Positions 17,562-25,274 of a DNA stretch of 64,000 bases are shown in pieces. The notes beneath the pieces were generated by a model. That model saw only the letters and a program-made list of their open reading frames with translations, was not told the DNA's origin and did no database searches. The DNA comes from an uncultured Erythrobacter sp. (GTDB taxonomy: Bacteria > Pseudomonadota > Alphaproteobacteria > Sphingomonadales > Sphingomonadaceae): contig CANLAD010000001.1 in assembly GCA_947488755.1 (NCBI GenBank), positions 62,001-126,000 of the forward strand, written 5' to 3'. Position 1 is the stretch's first letter; each line of letters begins with the position of its first letter. Both the position numbers and the translations under genes were made by a program.

Positions 17562-18206
17562 ATGCGTTCTTCAAAGATCTTCAGCCTGATGGTTGCCGCC
17601 ACCATCGCATCCCCCTCCGCTGCCGGCGAGATCTTGCCGGCAGCTCCGACGCTCTCCGACAGCGATCTGGAAGCCATTCGCGGAGGCTTCCTGCTGCCCA
17701 ACGGAATGGACATTTCGCTCGGTATTGCGGTGACAACGCGGGTCGACGGCGAAATCGTGCTCGGAACAGTTTTCACGCTGGAGGATGCCGCCAATCTGGC
17801 AGTCTTCGCCGGGGGCACAGGCCCGACCGATCCCGCCGAGGGCACGGCTATTGGCGGGACAGGTGTGACGATAACGGAGAGCAGCGACGCGATCGCCGTG
17901 CCAACGGATGCCCGCCTGCTCGACATAGCGTCCGATGGCAGCGGTGTCGCCACCGAATGGGGCAATGTGAGCCTGGATCAGGCCGATGGACAGACGATGG
18001 TTTCGCTGGACGGGAGCGGCTTGTCGCTTCGGCAATTGATTGGCGAGTCGACTGGGTCGATCATCGCCAACATAGCGGACAACCGCGTAATCGATACCGA
18101 TGTAATGGTCAGTATCGACGTACAGAATTCCGCGATCCCATTGGGGACGATGATGCTGCGGATGGACTCACTTCTTTCGGACGTCGGCGCGCGTGGCGAT
18201 TTCTGA
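17562..18206 (+). CDS. Secreted protein with a double-glycine leader motif
   Basis: A 214-residue protein with a Sec signal peptide (MVAATIASPSAAG), then LSDSDLEAIRGG at residues 31-42, which matches the acidic-hydrophobic pattern ahead of GG in C39 peptidase substrates. The mature part is rich in Gly, Thr, Asp and Val, has no Cys, and looks all-beta; its C-terminus (TGSIIANIADNRVIDTDVMV) has a periodic pattern loosely like the small subunits upstream. AAAAGGA precedes the ATG. It is probably the main candidate substrate of the adjacent peptidase, and the next gene starts right at its stop. Function is inferred. Confidence 0.75.
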   Translation: MRSSKIFSLMVAATIASPSAAGEILPAAPTLSDSDLEAIRGGFLLPNGMDISLGIAVTTRVDGEIVLGTVFTLEDAANLAVFAGGTGPTDPAEGTAIGGTGVTITESSDAIAVPTDARLLDIASDGSGVATEWGNVSLDQADGQTMVSLDGSGLSLRQLIGESTGSIIANIADNRVIDTDVMVSIDVQNSAIPLGTMMLRMDSLLSDVGARGDF

Positions 18207-18207
18207 A

Positions 18208-19512
18208 ATGTTGAACGCCCGCTGGTTAATCGCCGCGACCGCCATGGCGGTGTGCAATGGTGGCGCCGTGCTGGCGCAGTCCGGTGCAGGCCAGACGCCG
18301 CCCGACTATGCAACCTTGCTTGAGCAGATCGAAACCGAGAGGCAATCGATCGCAGCACAGCAGCAGGCGCTTGAAAACCAACGCGTTCGCCTCGACGAAC
18401 TCGAAGGGCGGCTTGCTGCCACGCTCGGCGAAGATTCAGCGGCCCCACCCGCTCCGCAGGTTGCACAGCGGGACGCTTCAGCGGCGGATGACGGCCAGCA
18501 GCCAGCAGTTCAGGTCGGCGCGCCGCCAACAGAAGAAGTCGAACCGGCAAATGTCGCCGTGCTGGGCGATCAGGGAGGGATAATCTCGCGCGCGGGCCGC
18601 GTCTTGATCGAACCGACACTCGAGTATGGGCGCACTGATCGTAACCGCTTCGTGTTCCGCGGGATCGAGGTGCCGCAATCGGTGCTGGTGGGCGTTTTTG
18701 ATATCAACGAGAGCCGACAGGATATCCTCACAGCAAGCCTCGTCGGGCGGTTCGGCGTAACCAGTCGGCTGGAGCTGTCCGGTCGCCTGCCGTGGGTTTA
18801 TCGCAGCGATACGGCTGTGCTCGTGCCGCTGGTGCAAAACCCGCCGCAATCTGGCGCCGGTACGGTCAATACTTCCGCAAATGGCAGCGGTATAGGAGAT
18901 GTCGAGTTTCAGGCCCGGTACCAGCTCGCCGATGCGAAGAACGGCTGGCCCTACTTGATTGGAGGAGTGCAGGTAATCGCGCCGACCGGATCAAGTCCGT
19001 TCGAGCTTGATCGCGATCCGTTGGGCAATGCGACCGAATCCGCCACCGGGTCCGGTTTCTGGGCCGTTTCGCCGAGCATCACTGCCCTGTTTCCGAGCGA
19101 CCCGGCGACCCTATTTGCAGTTCTTGGTTACACCTACAATTTGCCGGGGAAGGTAGATTTCCGATCGGGCGACGTGCAGATCGATCGGGTCGCCCCCGGC
19201 GGGGCGCCCAATGCCACTTTCGGCCTCGGAATCGCACTGAACGAGCGCACTTCGGCCAGCTTTGGCTATGCTCACACCTGGCAATTCGGAACGGAGAGCA
19301 CGGTGCGTCCCATCTCGGTGAACAATGGGATCGAAACTGTTGGCGACCCCGTGGATCTCAAGGCCCGCGATCTTCAAATCGGGCGGTTGCTGTTCGGTAT
19401 CAGCCATCGCCTGACGGAGAAGACGACCATAGACCTGCTGACGGAGATCGGCGCAACCGGCGATGCGGCGGATGTGCGCACAACCCTACGGATACCGTTT
19501 GCCATCAAGTGA
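18208..19512 (+). CDS. Outer-membrane beta-barrel with N-terminal coiled coil (FapF-like)
   Basis: A protein of 434 residues. A signal peptide (residues 1-24, ending AVLAQ) is followed by a coiled-coil stretch at about 34-72 (LLEQIETERQSIAAQQQALE, then RVRLDELEGRLAATLG), a Pro/Ala-rich linker, and a beta-barrel from about residue 110 to the C-terminus (LRIPFAIK). FapF of Pseudomonas, the secretion pore for amyloid subunits, has this order: a trimeric coiled coil and a barrel. The start at 18208 follows the upstream stop by one base; an in-frame GTG at 18193 is the alternative. It would export or anchor the products of the operon. Phenol_MetA_deg-like barrels are the other possible family. Confidence 0.8.
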   Translation: MLNARWLIAATAMAVCNGGAVLAQSGAGQTPPDYATLLEQIETERQSIAAQQQALENQRVRLDELEGRLAATLGEDSAAPPAPQVAQRDASAADDGQQPAVQVGAPPTEEVEPANVAVLGDQGGIISRAGRVLIEPTLEYGRTDRNRFVFRGIEVPQSVLVGVFDINESRQDILTASLVGRFGVTSRLELSGRLPWVYRSDTAVLVPLVQNPPQSGAGTVNTSANGSGIGDVEFQARYQLADAKNGWPYLIGGVQVIAPTGSSPFELDRDPLGNATESATGSGFWAVSPSITALFPSDPATLFAVLGYTYNLPGKVDFRSGDVQIDRVAPGGAPNATFGLGIALNERTSASFGYAHTWQFGTESTVRPISVNNGIETVGDPVDLKARDLQIGRLLFGISHRLTEKTTIDLLTEIGATGDAADVRTTLRIPFAIK

Positions 19513-19755
19513 CTGTTCTGCGGTGCAGGCGGCACCGCCATGGACCTGGCGCTCCTCGCCGGAGCCTTGGCACTCGCTTGCAATTGCGCGTTCATGCTGC
19601 CGATGGCGACCGGGCCAAACGCTGCCATTTTCGCAGATGGAGGCGTTGATCTGGCGACCATGTCGCGCGCAGGTCTGGTCATGAACGGCATTGCGATCGT
19701 CGTCATCACGCTGTTCGTTTTTATCTCAGCGCCGCTCGCGTTCCTGTCTGTTTGA
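19513..19755 (+). pseudogene. C-terminal remnant of an SLC13/DASS sodium-anion symporter
   Basis: The frame directly after the barrel gene reads CAFMLPMATGPNAAIF and then MSRAGLVMNGIAIVVITLFV, which matches the C-terminal Na+-binding SNT-like segment and last helix of SLC13 transporters (family pattern CAFMLPVATPPNAI). Only about 70 of the usual 450-plus residues remain and nothing upstream matches, so it is a decayed fragment. Confidence 0.7.
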
Positions 19756-20037
19756 GGTGCTCACGAGCACAGCGTCTGTCCGATTTTTAATTCGGCCCGA
19801 CGCAAGCACGAACTGTTCCCGCGTCTTCTGGTCCGCCCAGACTTCAATTGCCGACGCTGAATTTTGGCGCGATTTTTGGGCCGGAGGGGAGAGTCCCGGT
19901 AGAAAAAACCGAGCGTCGAAACCGGTCGCTCCGCCTGCGACCCAGATTGTGCCGTTGGTGCTGGTTGTATTTCACCGCAAAAAATGGACGAGGATTGCCT
20001 TACGTCAGCGCGCCCGAGGCTGAGTAGTAAGCGGACG

Positions 20038-21084
20038 TTAAAACCATGCCCTCAAACCTATCAGGAATTTCAGTCCATCCGGGTTTTCGTCAGCGGCGCG
20101 GGCAATGTCAGCGGTCTCGCCTAGCGCTGCTTCGTATTCGATGCCGATATAGGGCGCGAACTCGCGCTTGAATTCATAGCGCAGGCGCACGCCAGTCTCG
20201 ATAGACGTAATGCCCGCTCCGATCCTGCGTTCAGGGATTTCCTGCGCGGACAATTCCACCTCAACACGTGGCTGGATGATCAGGCGCTGGGTGATGCGCT
20301 GATCGTATTCGCCCTCGATCCGAGCTGTCAGGTCACCCTGATCGGACAGGAACAAGCCAGCATCAACTTCGAACATATAGGGCGCGAGGCCCTGCAAGCC
20401 GACGACAAGATGCCCGCGCGTATCTGGTTCGGGATCAAAGCGCACGCCGGCCTGAAGGTCAAAGAAGGGTCCGATCGCGCGGCTGTAGAGCGCCTGTATC
20501 TCGGCATCTTCCAGCTCGCCGCCAACTTCACCCGCGCCTTCGGTTTTCAGAACAAAGCGGTTTATGTCACCGCCGTAAAAAGCTTGAGCGTCCCACAAAT
20601 AGCCATCTTCTCCGCCGTCGCTTGGAATGCGCGCTTCGAGCCGCTCCACCATCACCATCCCGGTGCGCATGCCGCCATTCTCGCGTGCGAGCTGGCTGCG
20701 GCTTGGGGCCATTGCCCGTTCGCCCCATATCTCATCGGCTGCATGCCGCGGCCCTTCGAACGCGCGCGCAGGCACGGCGCTTTCGGGCGCAGCGCCCGGT
20801 GCGGACTTGTCGATGGACGAACCGTGCTGGCTGTGGTCCATTGGGGTATCAGCGGCGTTGTCCACACCCATCGCGCCGTGGCCCGAATGGTCCATCTTGC
20901 TGTGGTCCATGGCTTCAGGCTGTGCCTTTTCAGCCTCGGGCGGACATTGCTCGGGCGGCAGGTGGCCCATCGCGCAGTGATCCATTCCGTCGGGCTTTTC
21001 AGTCCTGTGCTCGGTGTGATCCTGCGCGTTCACGGCAGCAGGAGCGGCGACAAGCGCCGCGCTGGCAAACAAGAAGGTTCGCAT
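20038..21084 (-). CDS. copB: Copper resistance outer-membrane protein CopB
   Basis: A 348-residue protein with a signal peptide (LVAAPAAVNAQ), a Met/His-rich N-terminal region (MDHCAMGHLPPEQCPPE, MDHSKMDHSGHGAM, MDHSQHG) that would bind copper, and a C-terminal beta-barrel starting WGERAMAPSRSQLARENGG and ending LKFLIGLRAWF. This is the usual CopB organisation. Its start shares one base with the copA stop (TGATG), so it is co-translated with copA in the standard copAB order. It probably binds or sequesters copper at the outer membrane. Confidence 0.95.
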   Translation of the reverse strand: MRTFLFASAALVAAPAAVNAQDHTEHRTEKPDGMDHCAMGHLPPEQCPPEAEKAQPEAMDHSKMDHSGHGAMGVDNAADTPMDHSQHGSSIDKSAPGAAPESAVPARAFEGPRHAADEIWGERAMAPSRSQLARENGGMRTGMVMVERLEARIPSDGGEDGYLWDAQAFYGGDINRFVLKTEGAGEVGGELEDAEIQALYSRAIGPFFDLQAGVRFDPEPDTRGHLVVGLQGLAPYMFEVDAGLFLSDQGDLTARIEGEYDQRITQRLIIQPRVEVELSAQEIPERRIGAGITSIETGVRLRYEFKREFAPYIGIEYEAALGETADIARAADENPDGLKFLIGLRAWF

Positions 21085-22808
21085 CAGGATTTAGCGCTGT
21101 CTGGAAATGGACGCACGGTCACCACCTGCATCATCCCGGCGTGCATGTGATAGAGCAAATGGCAGTGGAAGGCCCAATCGCCCGGCTCGTTAGCGGTGAG
21201 GTCGAAAGTCGCGGTGCCGCCGGGTTGCACCACCATCGTGTGCTTGAGCGGCTGGTGCATGTGATCCGCGCCGTTGACCATCTCAAAGAAGTGACCGTGC
21301 AGGTGGATCGGGTGGGCCATCATGGTCTGATTGACCAGTTTGACGCGAACGCGCTCGTCGAAGCCGAAGCGGATCGGATCATCGGTGACGGAAGTGAACT
21401 TCTTGCCGTCAAACGACCACATGTAGCGCTCCATGTTGCCGGTGAGATGAATCTCCATCTCGCGGTCGACCTCGCGATGCGGGTTCATCCGCTTGGCTTT
21501 CAGGTCGGTGTAGCGCAGCACGCGGTGGTCGACCGTGTCGAGTCCCAGGCCGGGGAAGTCCATGCGGTCGGTCGGCATGGGCGCAACCATGTCGATACCG
21601 GGTCCGACCTCGACATCATCGGGGAGCAGCGACGTGTCGCGCATGGCATGATCCATACCGCCCATATCACCATGCCCCATTGCTGCGTGATCCATCATGC
21701 CCATGTCGGTCATGGTCAGCGTCGGTATCTCGCGCAGTGCGGGTGGCGTCGCGATATGGTCCTTGTGGCTGGTGAGACTGGCAACACCCATGCCGCTGCG
21801 ATCCATCGCCTCTGCAACGATAGCGTGGCTGCCTTCGGATGGCGCGACGATCACATCATAGGTCTCAGCGACGCCGATCTGGAACTCGTCTACTTCTACC
21901 TCATCCACATCCTGACCATCAGCCTGAATGACTGTCATGGGCACGCCGGGGATACGGACATTGAAGAACGTCATGGCGCTGCCATTGATAACGCGCAGCC
22001 GCACCCGTTCGCCGGGGCGGAATTCCAGCTGAAGATTGTCGGCGGGTCCGTGACCGTTAATAAGATAGATATAGGTCGTGCCCGTCACGTCAGAGATATC
22101 GCGCGGGTTCATGCGCATCTGGCCCCACATCCGGCGCATCTCGCCCGACATCTCACCTTCGCTGACGGTCTGCATCTGGCGGTTGAAATAGTGCTCGCCG
22201 ACCTTGAGCTTCCGCATGATCTCGTGCGGATGGATTGGGGTGAATTCGCTTAGCAGGACGACATAGTCGCGGTCATAGCGCGGGTCCGGCTCGGCGCTCT
22301 CTATGATGATCGGGCCATAGTGCCCCGCCTGCTCCTGAAGGCCTGAATGCGAATGCCACCAATAGGTGCCGTTCTGACGCACAGGGAATTCATAGGTAAA
22401 GGTCTCGCCGGGCTTGATGCCGGGAAAGCTGACACCGGGAACGCCGTCGAACTGGAACGGCAGCAACAGGCCGTGCCAGTGGATTGAGCTGTCTTCATCG
22501 AGATTATTGGTGACGTGCAGGCGGACGTCCTGCCCTTCCTTCAAGCGGATGAGCGGTCCCGGCACGCTGCCATTGACCGCGATCGCATGGCCCGATTGCC
22601 CCCTGGTCATGAACCTGTGAGTGTCGATCGAAAGGTTGAGGTCTTCGCCCGAAAGCTCGCCAAAGCCATTCGCGGCATGGACGAGCGATCCACCCCGGGC
22701 CCATGCGGGCATTGGCAACGTCGTGGCAGCAGCCAGCGCCGCAGTGCTTGAAATGAAGGTTCGGCGAGAAGGATTGAAGGTCATGGGGTCTTTGGGGTTG
22801 TTTTGCAT
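21084..22808 (-). CDS. copA: Periplasmic multicopper oxidase CopA
   Basis: A 574-residue multicopper oxidase with a Tat signal (SRRTFISSTAALAAA). The four copper-ligand blocks are present: SSIHWHGLLLPF, WWHSHSGLQEQ, HPIHLHGHFFEM and HCHLLYHMHAGMMQ. A Met/His-rich insertion (MTDMGMMDHAAMGHGDMGGM) follows the second cupredoxin domain, typical of CopA. It oxidises Cu(I) in the periplasm. It is divergent from the CsoR-type repressor, with an inverted repeat between them. The ATG at 22808 or an in-frame ATG at 22784 could be used. Confidence 0.97.
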   Translation of the reverse strand: MQNNPKDPMTFNPSRRTFISSTAALAAATTLPMPAWARGGSLVHAANGFGELSGEDLNLSIDTHRFMTRGQSGHAIAVNGSVPGPLIRLKEGQDVRLHVTNNLDEDSSIHWHGLLLPFQFDGVPGVSFPGIKPGETFTYEFPVRQNGTYWWHSHSGLQEQAGHYGPIIIESAEPDPRYDRDYVVLLSEFTPIHPHEIMRKLKVGEHYFNRQMQTVSEGEMSGEMRRMWGQMRMNPRDISDVTGTTYIYLINGHGPADNLQLEFRPGERVRLRVINGSAMTFFNVRIPGVPMTVIQADGQDVDEVEVDEFQIGVAETYDVIVAPSEGSHAIVAEAMDRSGMGVASLTSHKDHIATPPALREIPTLTMTDMGMMDHAAMGHGDMGGMDHAMRDTSLLPDDVEVGPGIDMVAPMPTDRMDFPGLGLDTVDHRVLRYTDLKAKRMNPHREVDREMEIHLTGNMERYMWSFDGKKFTSVTDDPIRFGFDERVRVKLVNQTMMAHPIHLHGHFFEMVNGADHMHQPLKHTMVVQPGGTATFDLTANEPGDWAFHCHLLYHMHAGMMQVVTVRPFPDSAKS

Positions 22809-22824
22809 TGCTGCTGCCGATACT

Positions 22825-22841
22825 ATACCCCCCTAAGGTAT
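22825..22841. promoter_or_regulatory. Probable CsoR-type operator
   Basis: An inverted repeat ATACC-CCCCTAA-GGTAT lies 16 bases upstream of the copA start and 18 bases before the repressor ATG. The C-rich spacer within an AT-flanked dyad resembles operators of CsoR/FrmR-family repressors, and its place in the divergent intergenic region would let the repressor control both copAB and itself. Confidence 0.6.
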
Positions 22842-22859
22842 GTAAAGAAGGTTTATGCC

Positions 22860-23126
22860 ATGAACGGCACTGACAAAATCAAACGCCTGAACCGCATTGC
22901 CGGGCAGGTGCGCGGAGTGGCGCAGATGATCGAAGACGATCGCTATTGCATGGACATCCTGCACCAGATCACCGCCATCAAGTCGGCCTTGGCGAAGGTC
23001 GAGAGCCAAGTGCTCAAGGACCACGCGGCATGCTGCGTCGCAGAGGCTATCGCTAGCGGTGATGAGGCGGAGCAGCGCCAGAAGTTCGAAGAGCTGGTGG
23101 ATCTATTTGAGAAGAACCGGAAATAG
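22860..23126 (+). CDS. CsoR/FrmR family metal-sensing repressor
   Basis: An 88-residue all-helical repressor beginning MNGTDKIKRLNRIAGQVRGV, a signature of the family. The copper-sensing Cys-His-Cys arrangement is visible as Cys30, His55 and Cys59 (spacing as in CsoR), with an extra Cys58. It would bind DNA as apo-protein and release it on Cu(I). The ATG at 22860 is used; an in-frame ATG 19 codons upstream at 22803 lies before the operator-like dyad and is not credible. It is the first gene of a plus-strand run that continues with two membrane proteins. Confidence 0.93.
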   Translation: MNGTDKIKRLNRIAGQVRGVAQMIEDDRYCMDILHQITAIKSALAKVESQVLKDHAACCVAEAIASGDEAEQRQKFEELVDLFEKNRK

Positions 23127-23170
23127 GCAACTGGGAGGCAAAAATTTCCAAATACATTCGCTTTATAGCA

Positions 23171-23668
23171 ATGATCGCAACATCGACGCTTGTCATGTTC
23201 GGATTGATGTATCTCAACACGTACCAAATAGACCACGTCTTCTTCAGCGAAACCCGCACATACATGGCGCTCTACATGGGCGGTGCGATGGCCATCGTAA
23301 TGCTTCTTTTCATGCTGCACATGTATGATGATAAACGAGCAAACGTCGCCATTCTCGCAGGCGCGACATTGCTGTTCGTTGGCTCTCTTTATCTGGTGCG
23401 GTCACAGGACACCGTGTCGGATCAGGCGTGGCAGAAGGCGATGATCCCACACCACTCCATCGCGATCCTCACCAGTGAACGCGCCAATATAGAGGATGTG
23501 CGCGTTCGGGCCCTCGCGAATGAGATCATCAAGGCGCAGCGTCGCGAGATCAAGGAAATGGAATGGCTGATCGAAGACATAAAGGCCAACGGCAAAGCCG
23601 AGACCGCAGAGGAAGCCGCAGCGCGACCGGCCCCCGACTTCGAAGGCCAATTGAATCCGGAAGAATGA
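23171..23668 (+). CDS. DUF305-domain membrane protein of the copper island
   Basis: A protein of about 165 residues with three N-terminal hydrophobic segments and a periplasmic DUF305 domain carrying KAMIPHHSIAILTSERA, the family's His pair, and an acidic C-terminal tail. DUF305 proteins are common beside copper and silver resistance genes. The first ATG is at 23171, but it lacks a ribosome site; a GGGAGG at 23133-23138 stands five bases before an in-frame ATT at 23144, giving nine more residues (ISKYIRFIA), so a rare ATT start is plausible. The start is therefore uncertain. Confidence 0.85.
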   Translation: MIATSTLVMFGLMYLNTYQIDHVFFSETRTYMALYMGGAMAIVMLLFMLHMYDDKRANVAILAGATLLFVGSLYLVRSQDTVSDQAWQKAMIPHHSIAILTSERANIEDVRVRALANEIIKAQRREIKEMEWLIEDIKANGKAETAEEAAARPAPDFEGQLNPEE

Positions 23669-23669
23669 T

Positions 23670-24410
23670 ATGAGCAAGACAGCCCAACTCCACCGCATGG
23701 TCATGGAAGATCATGTCTGCCCTTATGGCATCAAGTCGAAATGGCTGCTTGAGCGGCGCGGGTATCAGGTGGACGACCATCATCTGACCACCCGCGAGGA
23801 AACCGATGCTTTCAAGGAAGAGCACGGCGTCAAAACGACTCCCCAGACATGGATCGGCGATGAACGGATAGGCGGCTACACCGATCTTGCCGCGCATTTC
23901 GGCAATCCGGTCGAGAAGGAAGGGACGTCTTATCAGCCCGTCGCCGCCTTGTTCGGCATGATGGCGCTGATGGCCGTGGGCGCGGCGTGGGTCGCGACGG
24001 GCGAGGTGGTCTCGATCCTCGCAGCCGAATGGTTCGTCAGCTTCTCGATGTGCGGTCTGGCTTATCTCAAGCTACGCGATGTCGAGAGCTTCTCTACCAT
24101 GTTCCTGAACTACGACCTGCTCGCGAAACGGTGGGTGCCCTATGGTTATGTCTATCCGTTTGCCGAGGGGCTCGCGGGCGTCCTGATGACGGCGCACATT
24201 CTCGATTTTATCTCCATCCCCGTTGCGCTCGTCATAGGGACAATCGGTGCGGTGAGCGTGTTCAAGGCGGTCTACATCGACAAACGCGAACTCAAATGCG
24301 CCTGCGTGGGCGGCGACAGCAACGTGCCGCTCGGCTTCGTCTCGCTGACCGAAAACCTGTTCATGATTGGCATGGCGATCTGGATGCTAGTGAAGCCACT
24401 GGTGCTTTGA
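23670..24410 (+). CDS. Fusion of glutaredoxin-like and MauE/DoxX-like membrane domains
   Basis: A 246-residue protein. Residues 1-75 are a glutaredoxin-like domain with the motif CPYGIKSKWLL, in which the second active-site Cys is replaced (CPYG), and KTTPQTWIGDERIGGYTDL as the substrate-binding end. The rest has four membrane helices of MauE/DoxX type, including MCGLAYLKLRDVESFSTMFL and KCACVGGDSNVPLGFVSLTE, where a CAC pair faces the membrane edge. MauE-type proteins help move thiol-disulphide equivalents across membranes. It begins one base after the DUF305 stop and is probably part of the copper-stress operon. Confidence 0.85.
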   Translation: MSKTAQLHRMVMEDHVCPYGIKSKWLLERRGYQVDDHHLTTREETDAFKEEHGVKTTPQTWIGDERIGGYTDLAAHFGNPVEKEGTSYQPVAALFGMMALMAVGAAWVATGEVVSILAAEWFVSFSMCGLAYLKLRDVESFSTMFLNYDLLAKRWVPYGYVYPFAEGLAGVLMTAHILDFISIPVALVIGTIGAVSVFKAVYIDKRELKCACVGGDSNVPLGFVSLTENLFMIGMAIWMLVKPLVL

Positions 24411-24537
24411 TCCCAAGAGTAGTCATTGAGTGAGGAACCGCGATCCGAAGCGGAGCGGCGAACTGGCAAGATCCGGACCCTGAGCGGTTAGTCGGCTCGT
24501 CCCGTTAGAAAAGCCAAAGCAGCCGTGATTTTTGAAT

Positions 24538-24795
24538 AAGGATAGCCAATCCGCCGTCGCCCGCGCCAGCAACGCCGCGATCGCCCATTTCGACGCTTAC
24601 ACCGACGCGGGAGGCAATTTCTTCGACACCGCCGATATGTACACAAACGGCATTCAGAACGGATGCTGGGGCGCTGCATCAAGGATGCGGGGCTGCGCGA
24701 AAGGGCAGTGATCGCAACCAAGTTCAGCTGCAGCGTGGAAGCCGGCAATCCCAATGCGGGTGTTGATGGCCGCAAAAATATCCTGCGCGCTGTTG
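24538..24795 (+). pseudogene. Aldo/keto reductase fragment with a frameshift
   Basis: The plus strand reads AHFDAYTDAGGNFFDTADMY (the AKR nicotinamide-site segment) and, after a shift of frame near 24660, GRCIKDAGLRERAVIATKFS. Together they match part of an aldo/keto reductase N-terminal half. Neither the true N-terminus nor the catalytic remainder is present, so it is a relic. Confidence 0.65.
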
Positions 24796-25274
24796 AAGGC
24801 TCGCGAGCGTGGCTTCGTCTTCCGACCGCGTGCGAAGGAACGACTTGAGAAACACCGGCCATTGGAGGCATCGGCAGCGGTCCTGTCCCCTTCCTCTCGA
24901 TAAGTTCCATTCCGCTCGAATGGGATACGTTTTGGGAGTTGGGCTGGTGATTGCGCCCATAATCGGGACTAATTTGAGTGAGGGGTAGTCTCAATCATTC
25001 GACGCAAGCGACTAATTCAACCCTCTGCGTTTACGCACTTCAAATTCTACGCTTGTTTCGGATAACCTGCCAATATCTCAACAGCCCCGCATTTGACGGC
25101 AAGTGAAAGTCGGTGGGCGCGCATTGCGGAAATTTTGCGTTCCTTGCAGCGTGGCCAGGTAGGGGGACAATCCGCGTCTACAGCCTGGGTCCGCCGGGCC
25201 GTAGTTTGGTCATGAATCATATCGGCTAAGATCAAACTCGGTCGGGCCGAGAATGGCTATTCGAGCATCGATCG
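24796..25274. other. 479-bp stretch without a convincing gene
   Basis: This lies between the aldo/keto reductase relic and the downstream end of the flippase-like gene. Short frames on both strands have no recognisable product. No repeat, tRNA or strong terminator was seen. With the flanking pseudogene it may be a decayed accessory segment. Confidence 0.45.

Noticed and set aside
20410..22253. Long plus-strand frames opposite copA and copB
   Set aside because: Shadows of clear copper-resistance genes.
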